5,580 nucleotides of DNA, from contig SKYX01000377.1 of assembly GCA_007127655.1 (NCBI GenBank), positions 1-5,580 on the forward strand. The letters are read 5' to 3'. The notes beneath the pieces were generated by a model. It had not been told where the DNA came from, did no database searches, and saw only the letters and a list, made by a program, of their open reading frames with translations. Shown in pieces: positions 1-5,580 of this stretch. Each line of letters opens with the position of its first letter. Positions within the stretch are counted from its first letter, which is position 1. This stretch comes from Desulfonatronum sp. (lineage in GTDB: Bacteria > Desulfobacterota > Desulfovibrionia > Desulfovibrionales > Desulfonatronaceae). Position numbers and translations under genes: made by a program.

Positions 1-45
1 CCCGTGCTTTTTGCTCTGCAACACTGAGCAGGAGGCATGTCTCAA

Positions 46-97
46 TGGTAGGACAGGCATCCTGCCTGTCCGTGCAGGCAAGATGCCTACACTACCA
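46..97. repeat. Compact palindromic element that folds as a two-hairpin cloverleaf (REP/MITE-like)
   Basis: The outer arms TGGTA (46-50) and TACCA (93-97) are complementary. Between them lie two adjacent hairpins: GGACAGGC / GCCTGTCC (51-58 with 64-71, perfect 8 bp, loop ATCCT) and GTGCAGGC / GCCTACAC (72-79 with 85-92, 7 of 8 pairs, loop AAGAT). No base is left unpaired between the three stems, so the element is a neat three-way junction. The two hairpins are near copies of each other around AGGC and GCCT. This resembles short dispersed palindromes that are mobilised in trans by REP-associated tyrosine transposases (TnpA-REP/RAYT). That link comes from family knowledge; no transposase is present here. 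Confidence 0.7.
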
Positions 98-163
98 AAT
101 TCTAAAACGGTATTTCAGTAACTGCCATACCCCTAACTTCTCAAAAACTTGTGGCATGCATGA

Positions 164-213
164 CCTGGATGCCCGCTCCCCGTCTGCACGAGGACAGGCT
201 TCGCGGGCATGAC
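164..213 (+). repeat. REP-like palindromic unit A, extended interior
   Basis: CCTGGATGCCCGC (164-176) and GCGGGCATGAC (203-213) carry perfect 8-bp inverted arms, ATGCCCGC and GCGGGCAT. They are separated by 26 nt instead of the few bases usual in this type of CTGGAT-CCCGC-GCGGG-ATGAC repeat. Dispersed repeats of this look are common between genes in many Proteobacteria. Its ends match unit B in opposite orientation. Confidence 0.6.
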
Positions 214-238
214 GAGCTTGGGAGGACATGCCATTTCA

Positions 239-266
239 GTCATTCCCGCGCAGGCGTGAATCCAGG
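239..266 (-). repeat. REP-like palindromic unit B, short interior, inverted relative to unit A
   Basis: GTCATTCCCGC (239-249), a GCAG centre, and GCGTGAATCCAGG (254-266) form a hairpin with 8-bp arms (ATTCCCGC / GCGTGAAT, one mismatch). The reverse complement matches unit A at 11 of 13 bases on one end and 10 of 11 on the other. The element resembles the widespread GTCATTCCCGC-GCGGGAATCCAG repeats, of which the Neisseria dRS3 core is a well-known relative in form. Confidence 0.65.
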
Positions 267-386
267 GGCAGAGGCAATTTCAGAGTTTGCCCGGCCTTTT
301 TGAGCAATTACACGAAAGGCGAGGACGGAAGACTCTCGGGAACGGCCAGTTCGATCCCGCAGCGCCCACATGAAGTACCATGCCAT

Positions 387-415
387 AAAAAAAAGGCCCC
401 GTTTCCGGGGCCTTT
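387..415 (-). terminator. Strong rho-independent terminator downstream of ppsA
   Basis: On the minus strand GGCCCCG, loop GAAA and CGGGGCC form a 7-bp GC stem (395-412), which three A-T pairs (392-394 with 413-415) extend to 10 bp. Reading leftward the transcript has eight U residues in a row (394-387). The stem begins 63 nt after the ppsA stop and closes the transcription unit. In the plus direction the tail is TTTCTCATTT, so some activity against transcription from the left is possible, but no plus-strand gene is visible to use it. Confidence 0.95.
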
Positions 416-478
416 CTCATTTGGTTCGTTCAGGCCGACGTGCCGTCGGTGAGTGGATACTGGTGGAAAATCGACAAC

Positions 479-3400
479 CTAACCAGAGTGGCTATACTTG
501 ACCCGCTGCTCGCGCAAGGCCGCGACCTGTTCTTCATACGACTGGAACCCGGAATGGCGCAGGGCGTCCAGAACGGTCTCCTCCCAATCCCAGTTGGCAT
601 AGATCGCCGGCTTGTGGAAAAGCCGCCGGAATTGATCGATCTCTTGACGCAGGAAATCCTCCCGGGGCTTGCCGATCTGATCCTGAAGTTGTTCGTGCAG
701 CCGGGTCATTTCGCCCTCGAACCAATCCATCAAGTCCTTGGCCGTGCGATTCTTTTTCAGGATGTGGTCGTACTTGTTTTCGGCCATGACCTTTCTCAAC
801 CGGTCCAGGTGCTGATCCTTGAGCCACGCACCCAGCCTTTCAACAGGGATCTCCTCGGCTTCCAGCTCAGCGACGTCCTTCTTGGTCTGGGCATAGGTGT
901 CCGGCACCACGGAAGCCGAGACAATGCCGGCGATGCAGACCAAACCGCGGATGATCTTGCTGTTGGACACGCCCTGCCCGCAGAACCCGACCTTTTTGCC
1001 GAACTTCTGGCCAGTGAAAATCGTGCTCAGAATGGCCCAAACCACGGCCGGATCTTCCTCGTCGTAGATGTGCCGCAACCGTGGGTTGTCCCGGTCCGTG
1101 CCCAACACCAGCTGCGTCATGTCGTTGGAGCCGATGGAGAAGCCGTCGAACTCCTGGATGAACTGCTTGGTCAGGACCGCGTTGCTGGGGATTTCGGACA
1201 TCAGGATGATCTTCAGGCCGTCGTCACCGGATTTGAGGTTGTGCACGCCTTCCAGGTAGCGGCGCATGCTGCGGGCCTCTTCCAGGGTCCGCACAAAGGG
1301 CAGCATCAGATTCAGGTTCTTGCCGCCGAAAATCCCGCGGGCCTGTTTGAAGGACTCGATCTCCCAGTCATGGATGTTCCGGGAGACACCTCGATAGCCA
1401 AGCATCGGATTGTCTTCCAAGGTCTCGAAGAGCAGCCCCCCCATCAAGTTCCGGTACTCGTTGGTCTTGTAGTCCGTGGTCCGGTAGATAATCTCTTTGC
1501 CGTAGAAGGCCATGGCGAACAGGGACAGGCCCTGGGCCAGGGTCTGGATGTAGTGTTCCTTGCCGGACCGATACCCCCTGGAGCGAATCAGGTCCTTAAT
1601 CCGTTGCGGCAGGGTGCGCACCTCTTCCCGCTCCCGTTCCAGGCCGGAACGCAGCGCGACTTCCGTGCGCATGGCGTCGATGCGCTTCATGATGTCCACG
1701 ACCACCGGCTCGTCCTTGATCCGTTGAACAATGCCCTGAACCCTGTCCTCGATCTCCTGACGGTACTTCAGCCGTTCTTCATCCAGTCCGTGTGTGCTAC
1801 CGAGCAGCTCCGAGAAACCCATGATCATGATCACGTGCTCGCGCAGATCCGGAGCGGTTTTCAATTGTTCCAACTTGTGGGAGGCCAGTTCCAAATGCTC
1901 GTTCAGCTTGACATCCATATCCCGCAACTGCCGGTGAATGGCCAGAACCTGATCCGTGCCTTTGTCCCCGCCTTTTTCGGTGAGGGTTTCGATCTCCTTG
2001 CTCAGGCCGGTGACGATGCCCACGTATTGGCGCAGCTTAAGATCAAAGGTGATGATCCCCTGGGCCAGTTGCTCCCGAACCAGCTTGGTCAACTCGTTGG
2101 TCAATTCACTCAATTTCTTGTCCACAAGACTCTGAAGCTGGCCGTTGTCGTAGGCTTCCAGAGCCAAGGGGTGGACCCCGACGCTGCCCAGCATGAACTC
2201 GGCGCGAAGTAATCCGACTTCAAAATCCGGCAGATCCCGCAACCGGGACAAAAAGAGGGCCTGGTCCACGTCGGCCAGAATCAGGCCAATCTTGGTCTTG
2301 GTCTTGGGCAGGGCGCTGACGTCGATCTCCCCGCCCACCTCGACCAGGGGCAGTAAACCGCGATAGGCCCGCCCGCGGGAGCCGTCCACGGTCACTTCCT
2401 GGCCGTCCAAACCCTGAAGCGTCTCCAGGCGCTGGATGCCGATCACCGCTGGAATCCCCAGCTCACGGGAGGTAATGGCCGCGTGACTGGTGTCTCCGCC
2501 CGCGTCGGCGAGAATGGCCGAGGCGATGCGCATTCCGGGCACCATGTCCGGGTCAGTCCGGTCCGCAGCCAGAATGTCGCCCTTGGTGATCTTGTTCAGT
2601 TCCAAGGCGGAGCGCAGAAAACGAACGATGCCCTGCCCCGCTCCGCGGGATGCGCCGTTGCCCTCCAGGATGAGTTCGGCTTTCTGGATGGCCGGCGGAT
2701 CGACCTCCAGCCGGCGCATGAAAATCGTATGCGGATGTTTTTCCAGATCCTCGTTCCAGCGAGTCTCCGGCCGAGCCTGGACGAACCAGATCCGGTCCGA
2801 ACTGTCGATGCAGAACTCGGTGTCCGTGATCATTCCACCGTAGCTCTTGCTGATGCAACGCACGCCCCTGGCCAATTCCTCAGCCTGGGCCAAAGAGAGG
2901 GACCACCGGAAGACCTCATCAGTGGGGACCTCAACTGTGATGGTGCCGGCCCCTTTTTCAGCGTAAATGATCTTCTTGGTCTTGAATCCCATGTAGCGCA
3001 GCACGATTTCCACACCGTCGTCGCGCTGGAAAACGTAGAACTTGTCCGGGGTGACCATCCCGCTGACCACGGCCTCGCCCAGGCCGTAGCTGGCATCAAT
3101 GGACACCAGATCGTGACGGTCCGTGCCCCGACAACCCGTGGAGGTGTCAGCGCTGAAGGCCGTCCCGGAGATGACCGGGTTGATCATCCGCATGATGCAC
3201 ACGGACAGGGACGTGTTCTCGATGGCCCATTCCTTCTTGGCGTTCTCCACGATGGACTCATCGCCAGTGCTCTCCGCCAGGGCGACCATATCCAGGATGG
3301 CTTCCCGGCGATAGGTCATGCTCCGCAGGTTGTAGGCCGAGGCGCAGTCCCACTGGTAGGCTTCCACCACGGACTGCTCGCCGACGATGTTCAGGTAGGT

Positions 3401-4111
3401 GTCCTGCAACCCGGCAAAGGCCTTCTTGCGGCTGTCCTCTCCGGCGGCTGAAGAGCGCACGGCCACGGGGATGTTCTCCAGGCCGGCTTCCTTGCAGATA
3501 TCCGCGTAGGACTGCTTGACGGCATCCTCCAGATCCGCGGGCATCTGAACGGCCAAAATGGCCACCTGGACCAGCACGGAACGCTTGCGAAGCTGGTCGA
3601 TACCCTCGGGAGAGACGGCGAAGCCTTCAACGATGTTGTTGATGAAGGTCCGCAGCTTGACCTGGCTTTCCTTCCCTTTCTCGGAATCCTTGATCTGCTT
3701 GGCCAAGCGGCGCACAAGGTGCCTGATGAATTCCGGATCTTTGTTGATCTCGGAGTCGCTCCAGTTGATCCGGTCGTACTCCTTGTCCACGGAGGACCGG
3801 ATCAACGCCGCGTTGACCTTGCTTTCATCAAGCAGCCGATGAAAGACAATGGATGATATGGCCCTGAACTGAGGGGCCCGAATATTATCAACCTGGCTGA
3901 TCAAAGCGGTGTTGTAGTTCTTCCCTCCCACCAGCAGTTCCGCGGGCTCGCCCAGCGTGACGATGTCCTCGCCGGTCAGGACGAGTTTCTTTTCAATTAC
4001 CGCAATCTCGGCCTTTTTCGCTCCCTTGGCGGCTTTAACCTCGGCATCGGCAACGGCAACGGCAGGGCTCTCCTTGGCGGATGAACCTTTATCCTTGTCT
4101 GATTTGGCCAT
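479..4111 (-). CDS. ppsA: Phosphoenolpyruvate synthase (pyruvate, water dikinase), long form with insertion and C-terminal extension
   Basis: Predicted to convert pyruvate, ATP and water to PEP, AMP and phosphate (gluconeogenesis, cytosol). It has 1210 residues, against about 790 for the Escherichia coli enzyme. Order: Lys/Ala/Glu-rich tail (1-40); ATP/pyruvate-binding domain (about 50-450) with VGGKN (61-65), VAVRSSAAGEDS (216-227), SYGLGEAVVSG (341-351) and FVQARPET (443-450); swivelling phosphohistidine domain with AGGDTSHAAITSRELGIPAV, catalytic His543 (codon 2483-2485); PEP-binding barrel with VGLLRAEF (632-639), NEYRNLMGG (884-892), NPMLGYRG (901-908), SEIPSNAVL, FSIGSNDMTQLVLG and GFCGQGVSN, catalytic Cys1044 (codon 980-982). 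GSNDMTQ and CGQG favour PEP synthase over pyruvate phosphate dikinase; TSH replaces the TCH of the E. coli enzyme. About 175 extra, mostly charged helical residues (around 655-850) interrupt the barrel, some extra sequence lies at about 100-190, and about 125 residues follow the normal end. The catalytic motifs are all present, so it is probably active. The ATG at 4111 is chosen over a GTG at 4117 because of Shine-Dalgarno spacing. Confidence 0.92.
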   Translation of the reverse strand: MAKSDKDKGSSAKESPAVAVADAEVKAAKGAKKAEIAVIEKKLVLTGEDIVTLGEPAELLVGGKNYNTALISQVDNIRAPQFRAISSIVFHRLLDESKVNAALIRSSVDKEYDRINWSDSEINKDPEFIRHLVRRLAKQIKDSEKGKESQVKLRTFINNIVEGFAVSPEGIDQLRKRSVLVQVAILAVQMPADLEDAVKQSYADICKEAGLENIPVAVRSSAAGEDSRKKAFAGLQDTYLNIVGEQSVVEAYQWDCASAYNLRSMTYRREAILDMVALAESTGDESIVENAKKEWAIENTSLSVCIMRMINPVISGTAFSADTSTGCRGTDRHDLVSIDASYGLGEAVVSGMVTPDKFYVFQRDDGVEIVLRYMGFKTKKIIYAEKGAGTITVEVPTDEVFRWSLSLAQAEELARGVRCISKSYGGMITDTEFCIDSSDRIWFVQARPETRWNEDLEKHPHTIFMRRLEVDPPAIQKAELILEGNGASRGAGQGIVRFLRSALELNKITKGDILAADRTDPDMVPGMRIASAILADAGGDTSHAAITSRELGIPAVIGIQRLETLQGLDGQEVTVDGSRGRAYRGLLPLVEVGGEIDVSALPKTKTKIGLILADVDQALFLSRLRDLPDFEVGLLRAEFMLGSVGVHPLALEAYDNGQLQSLVDKKLSELTNELTKLVREQLAQGIITFDLKLRQYVGIVTGLSKEIETLTEKGGDKGTDQVLAIHRQLRDMDVKLNEHLELASHKLEQLKTAPDLREHVIMIMGFSELLGSTHGLDEERLKYRQEIEDRVQGIVQRIKDEPVVVDIMKRIDAMRTEVALRSGLEREREEVRTLPQRIKDLIRSRGYRSGKEHYIQTLAQGLSLFAMAFYGKEIIYRTTDYKTNEYRNLMGGLLFETLEDNPMLGYRGVSRNIHDWEIESFKQARGIFGGKNLNLMLPFVRTLEEARSMRRYLEGVHNLKSGDDGLKIILMSEIPSNAVLTKQFIQEFDGFSIGSNDMTQLVLGTDRDNPRLRHIYDEEDPAVVWAILSTIFTGQKFGKKVGFCGQGVSNSKIIRGLVCIAGIVSASVVPDTYAQTKKDVAELEAEEIPVERLGAWLKDQHLDRLRKVMAENKYDHILKKNRTAKDLMDWFEGEMTRLHEQLQDQIGKPREDFLRQEIDQFRRLFHKPAIYANWDWEETVLDALRHSGFQSYEEQVAALREQRVKYSHSG

Positions 4112-4113
4112 TC

Positions 4114-4197
4114 TCACTCCTCCTTCACGGCACGTTCCGGCTTTACGGGCGACAACTTCATCCCGGGAAAAGGGCAGTCGGTCTCCAAGGTATTCAT
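4114..4197 (-). CDS. Possible 27-codon leader ORF directly ahead of ppsA
   Basis: An ATG at 4197 opens a 27-codon frame (starting MNTLETDCPFPG, ending AVKEE) that closes with TGA at 4116-4114, two nucleotides before the ppsA ATG. Its last codons run through the ppsA Shine-Dalgarno, so translation of one would physically affect the other. A weak purine-rich stretch (GAGGG) lies about 11 nt upstream of the ATG. The peptide is not recognised; it has one Cys, several Pro, and no signal peptide, membrane segment or run of one amino acid typical of attenuators. The frame stays open upstream to a stop at 4267-4269, so a chance ORF is entirely possible. Its position is the main argument for it. Confidence 0.3.
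   Translation of the reverse strand: MNTLETDCPFPGMKLSPVKPERAVKEE
4119..4125 (-). promoter_or_regulatory. Strong Shine-Dalgarno that decides the ppsA start
   Basis: Read on the minus strand the sequence is AAGGAGG, 7 nt before the ATG at 4111. A GTG at 4117 is in the same frame, but it is only 1 nt from this site, which is too close for initiation. The ATG start, giving an N-terminus of MAKSDK, is therefore preferred. Confidence 0.88.
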
Positions 4198-4236
4198 GTC
4201 GTGGCGACCCTCAAGCGATCTCAATATCTCAACATG

Positions 4237-4265
4237 CACATACCGCTGTACACTTAGCGTTTCAA
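4237..4265 (-). promoter_or_regulatory. Weak candidate sigma-70-type promoter for ppsA in the pyc-ppsA gap
   Basis: On the minus strand TTGAAA (4265-4260) is separated by exactly 17 nt from TATGTG (4242-4237). The -35 matches 5 of 6 consensus bases, but the -10 matches only 3. Transcription would begin near 4230 and leave a leader of about 120 nt including the possible small ORF. The 189-bp gap is larger than expected for two tightly coupled genes, which makes an internal promoter plausible. The match itself is poor. Confidence 0.2.
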
Positions 4266-4297
4266 ATCACGGGAAGTCAATCCGCGCGACACGTTGC

Positions 4298-4316
4298 CGG
4301 TCAGCCTTCCTGACCG
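4298..4316 (-). other. Perfect 7-bp hairpin spanning the pyc stop codon
   Basis: In the transcript CGGTCAG, a GAAGG loop and CTGACCG form a perfect 7-bp stem that includes the pyc TGA. The sequence after it (GCAACGTGTCGCG) has no U-run, so it is not a standard intrinsic terminator. It could be an RNA processing or stability element between the two genes, or a chance palindrome. Confidence 0.35.
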
Positions 4317-5580
4317 TGTTGATGACCGCAGGACGGACAAAAGTTCACCTCTTCCAAAAGGGGCAACGGGCAGGAGCAACCGCCGCACAGTCGAGGCATG
4401 TCGCTGAGTTCCACCAGCAACTCGCCCTCGCGCACCGGAACCATCTTGCGGTCCTCGGTGAAGTTGGCAAATTTCAGAACCCGCTTCACCTGGCCGTTGA
4501 CCGGAGAGAGGATCGACTTTTCCTGCTTCATGACGGAAATATTGAACAACTCCTCGCCTTTTTGGACCACGTCACCGGGCTTGACGTGCATCACCCAAAG
4601 ATCCCCGTTGCAAGGCGATCCGACATGGTAGGGATTACCGGGAACGGCCATCTCCAATCCTTCCAGGACCTTGCTCGAAGCCTCAGCCACCTTGACCTGG
4701 TGGGTAAGGAACTCCGAGTCCAGGGTGTAGCGTACCACGCTCACCCCCTGGGCATCCGGACGAGAAATGTCCAGAATCATCATGTTGCGAGGTTTGCCGT
4801 CGCTGTCCAGAAACTGCAGCTCCTGCCCGGGCTCCAGTCCTTCGAACCAGACATCCAAGGGAAGCTGGTTCGGGTCACCAAAGCGCTGCCGGAATTCGAT
4901 GGTCTTTAGCGCGTCCCCGGGGTGATTCAGATAGTTGACGAACTCTTCATGCGAGGGATCGCGTTGGATGTGTTCGGACAGAGTTTGGCGTTCGGCATCC
5001 AGGTCCATGTCAACAATGTTTTCCAGCGGGGAAATTTCCACGCGCTGGGCCAGGGCCTTGCGGTAATCCGGACCAAAGGCGCTCTCGTAGACCCAGTCAG
5101 CAGGAAAGCCCAGGGGCAACCGCCCGAACTTGCCCAATAGCAAATTACGGAACGCATCGTTGCTGTGCACGTACAGCTCCAGGCGAGCCCGTCGGACATC
5201 CTCGGACAACTCGGCCTCTGGAAGAGTGGTCACGGCCTCCAACACCTGAAGCATTCGCCGGACGGCCCGCTCGCCACCCTGCTTGAACGCCCCGGTCACG
5301 GCCAGAAACGCCGTGTTCCACGTAACCTGAGAACCGGGCGTGACGTCGTGGTAGCGGACGATCTTGCGCGTTCCGGCCAGGAACTTGAGCATGTACGGCA
5401 GCAGGTGAATGTAGCCCTGCTTCAGCGCCCCTTCCTGAGACGAGGAGGTCGCCCCGCCCGGCATGGCGTGCTCCACCACGTCATGGTCGATGCCCTGAAA
5501 GTATGGCGCGGTGTAGCGGTCGTAATAGGGCATGATCTGCTTGAGCACAAAGCCGCAAGTCCGGATCATCTCCTTGTTCA
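4301..5580 (-). CDS. pyc: Pyruvate carboxylase, C-terminal part (carboxyltransferase end plus biotin carrier domain), truncated by window edge
   Basis: Carboxylates pyruvate to oxaloacetate using a lysine-bound biotin; this is a cytosolic anaplerotic enzyme. The frame is open to the right edge, so the biotin carboxylase domain, most of the carboxyltransferase domain and the true start lie outside. The Met at 5569 is only the first internal Met, and residues here are counted from it. Residues 1-240 match the conserved C-terminal part of the pyruvate carboxylase/oxaloacetate decarboxylase alpha family, including VVEHAMPGG (31-39) and DVTPGSQV (75-82). Residues 305-390 are a biotinyl domain: GSPCNGDLWVMHVKPGD, then SVMKQEKS with the predicted biotinylated Lys348 (codon 4526-4528), then SPVNGQV. 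Two oddities are visible. The usual AMKM around the biotinyl lysine is VMKQ, and about 30 residues follow the carrier domain, with CGGC (395-398) and CPSCG (411-415), resembling a zinc ribbon. The gene ends in TGA 189 bp before ppsA on the same strand. A decarboxylase alpha subunit is less likely because the C-terminal sequence pattern and the pps neighbour fit carboxylase better. Confidence 0.93.
   Translation of the reverse strand, partial: NKEMIRTCGFVLKQIMPYYDRYTAPYFQGIDHDVVEHAMPGGATSSSQEGALKQGYIHLLPYMLKFLAGTRKIVRYHDVTPGSQVTWNTAFLAVTGAFKQGGERAVRRMLQVLEAVTTLPEAELSEDVRRARLELYVHSNDAFRNLLLGKFGRLPLGFPADWVYESAFGPDYRKALAQRVEISPLENIVDMDLDAERQTLSEHIQRDPSHEEFVNYLNHPGDALKTIEFRQRFGDPNQLPLDVWFEGLEPGQELQFLDSDGKPRNMMILDISRPDAQGVSVVRYTLDSEFLTHQVKVAEASSKVLEGLEMAVPGNPYHVGSPCNGDLWVMHVKPGDVVQKGEELFNISVMKQEKSILSPVNGQVKRVLKFANFTEDRKMVPVREGELLVELSDMPRLCGGCSCPLPLLEEVNFCPSCGHQHGQEG

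Larger units (their letters stand above)
1..386. other. Non-coding intergenic stretch left of the terminator
   Basis: No supported gene on either strand. Besides the three palindromic units annotated separately, I see only weak inverted repeats, such as TGCTC / GAGCA near 12-31 and GGCAA / TTGCC near 275-292. I see no convincing promoter. 267-386 shows no recognised element. The plus-strand frame that starts at 228 translates repeat unit B (SFPRRRESR), the usual signature of a false ORF over such repeats. Confidence 0.65.

Noticed and set aside
30..51. AGGAGG followed by an ATG at 37-39
   Set aside because: The spacing is only 1 nt and the frame ends at a TAG after four codons, so it is not a gene start.
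267..311. Possible second terminator (GGCAA / TTGCC followed by CTTTTT on the plus strand)
   Set aside because: The stem is short, with a long loop, bases between the stem and the T-run weaken it, and no plus-strand gene precedes it.
335..362. tRNA T-arm-like sequence (AGTTCGATCCCG)
   Set aside because: The flanks do not form the 5-bp T-stem, and there is no matching acceptor stem or other arms upstream; too little for a tRNA or tRNA fragment.
228..452. 74-codon plus-strand ORF between the repeats and the terminator
   Set aside because: Its N-terminus is the translation of a palindromic repeat (FPRRRESR), it crosses the terminator hairpin, and it shows no Shine-Dalgarno or domain.
440..2212. 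590-codon open frame on the plus strand, antisense to ppsA
   Set aside because: It lies wholly opposite a gene with clear catalytic motifs, has no recognisable domain, and is explained by GC-rich codon bias leaving few stop complements on the other strand.
2483..3451. 322-codon plus-strand frame opposite ppsA
   Set aside because: Same reason: a shadow of the coding strand, with composition typical of antisense translation (many His, Gln, Val, Asp, Gly) and no domain.
4112..4117. GTG start six bases upstream of the ppsA ATG
   Set aside because: It would sit 1 nt from the AAGGAGG site; the ATG at 4111 has ideal 7-nt spacing.
4196..4909. 237-codon plus-strand frame opposite the end of pyc
   Set aside because: Antisense to the conserved biotin carrier domain; no independent coding evidence.

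Overview
The window is a piece of a bacterial chromosome in which every convincing gene lies on the minus strand. It reads from right to left as the 3' part of a biotin-dependent pyruvate carboxylase gene (pyc, running off the right edge), a 189-bp gap, a complete and unusually long phosphoenolpyruvate synthase gene (ppsA-like, 1210 residues), and a strong intrinsic terminator. About 385 bp of non-coding DNA holding palindromic repeats follows. GC-rich third codon positions, the pyc-pps order and the long form of the synthase resemble what I recall from sulfate-reducing Desulfovibrionales. That placement is from memory of the families and is moderately confident at best.

Region by region: 1-386 is intergenic and carries a compact cloverleaf-like palindrome (46-97) and two related REP-like units facing each other (164-213 and 239-266). 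387-415 is the terminator for the minus-strand genes. 479-4111 is ppsA, whose start is fixed by a near-perfect Shine-Dalgarno. 4112-4300 is the pyc-ppsA gap; it holds a possible 27-codon leader ORF ending 2 nt before the ppsA start, a weak candidate promoter, and a hairpin across the pyc stop codon. 4301-5580 is the C-terminal part of pyruvate carboxylase: the end of the carboxyltransferase region, the biotin carrier domain and an unexpected Cys-rich tail.

The two enzymes act on the same substrate. Pyruvate carboxylase makes oxaloacetate from pyruvate, and PEP synthase makes phosphoenolpyruvate from pyruvate and ATP. Together they would feed the C4 pool and gluconeogenesis in an organism living on C2/C3 compounds such as lactate or pyruvate. 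The most unusual points are the roughly 175-residue helical insertion and roughly 125-residue C-terminal extension of the PEP synthase, and the zinc-ribbon-like tail of the carboxylase. I see no mobile-element gene, CRISPR array, defence system or RNA gene in the window.
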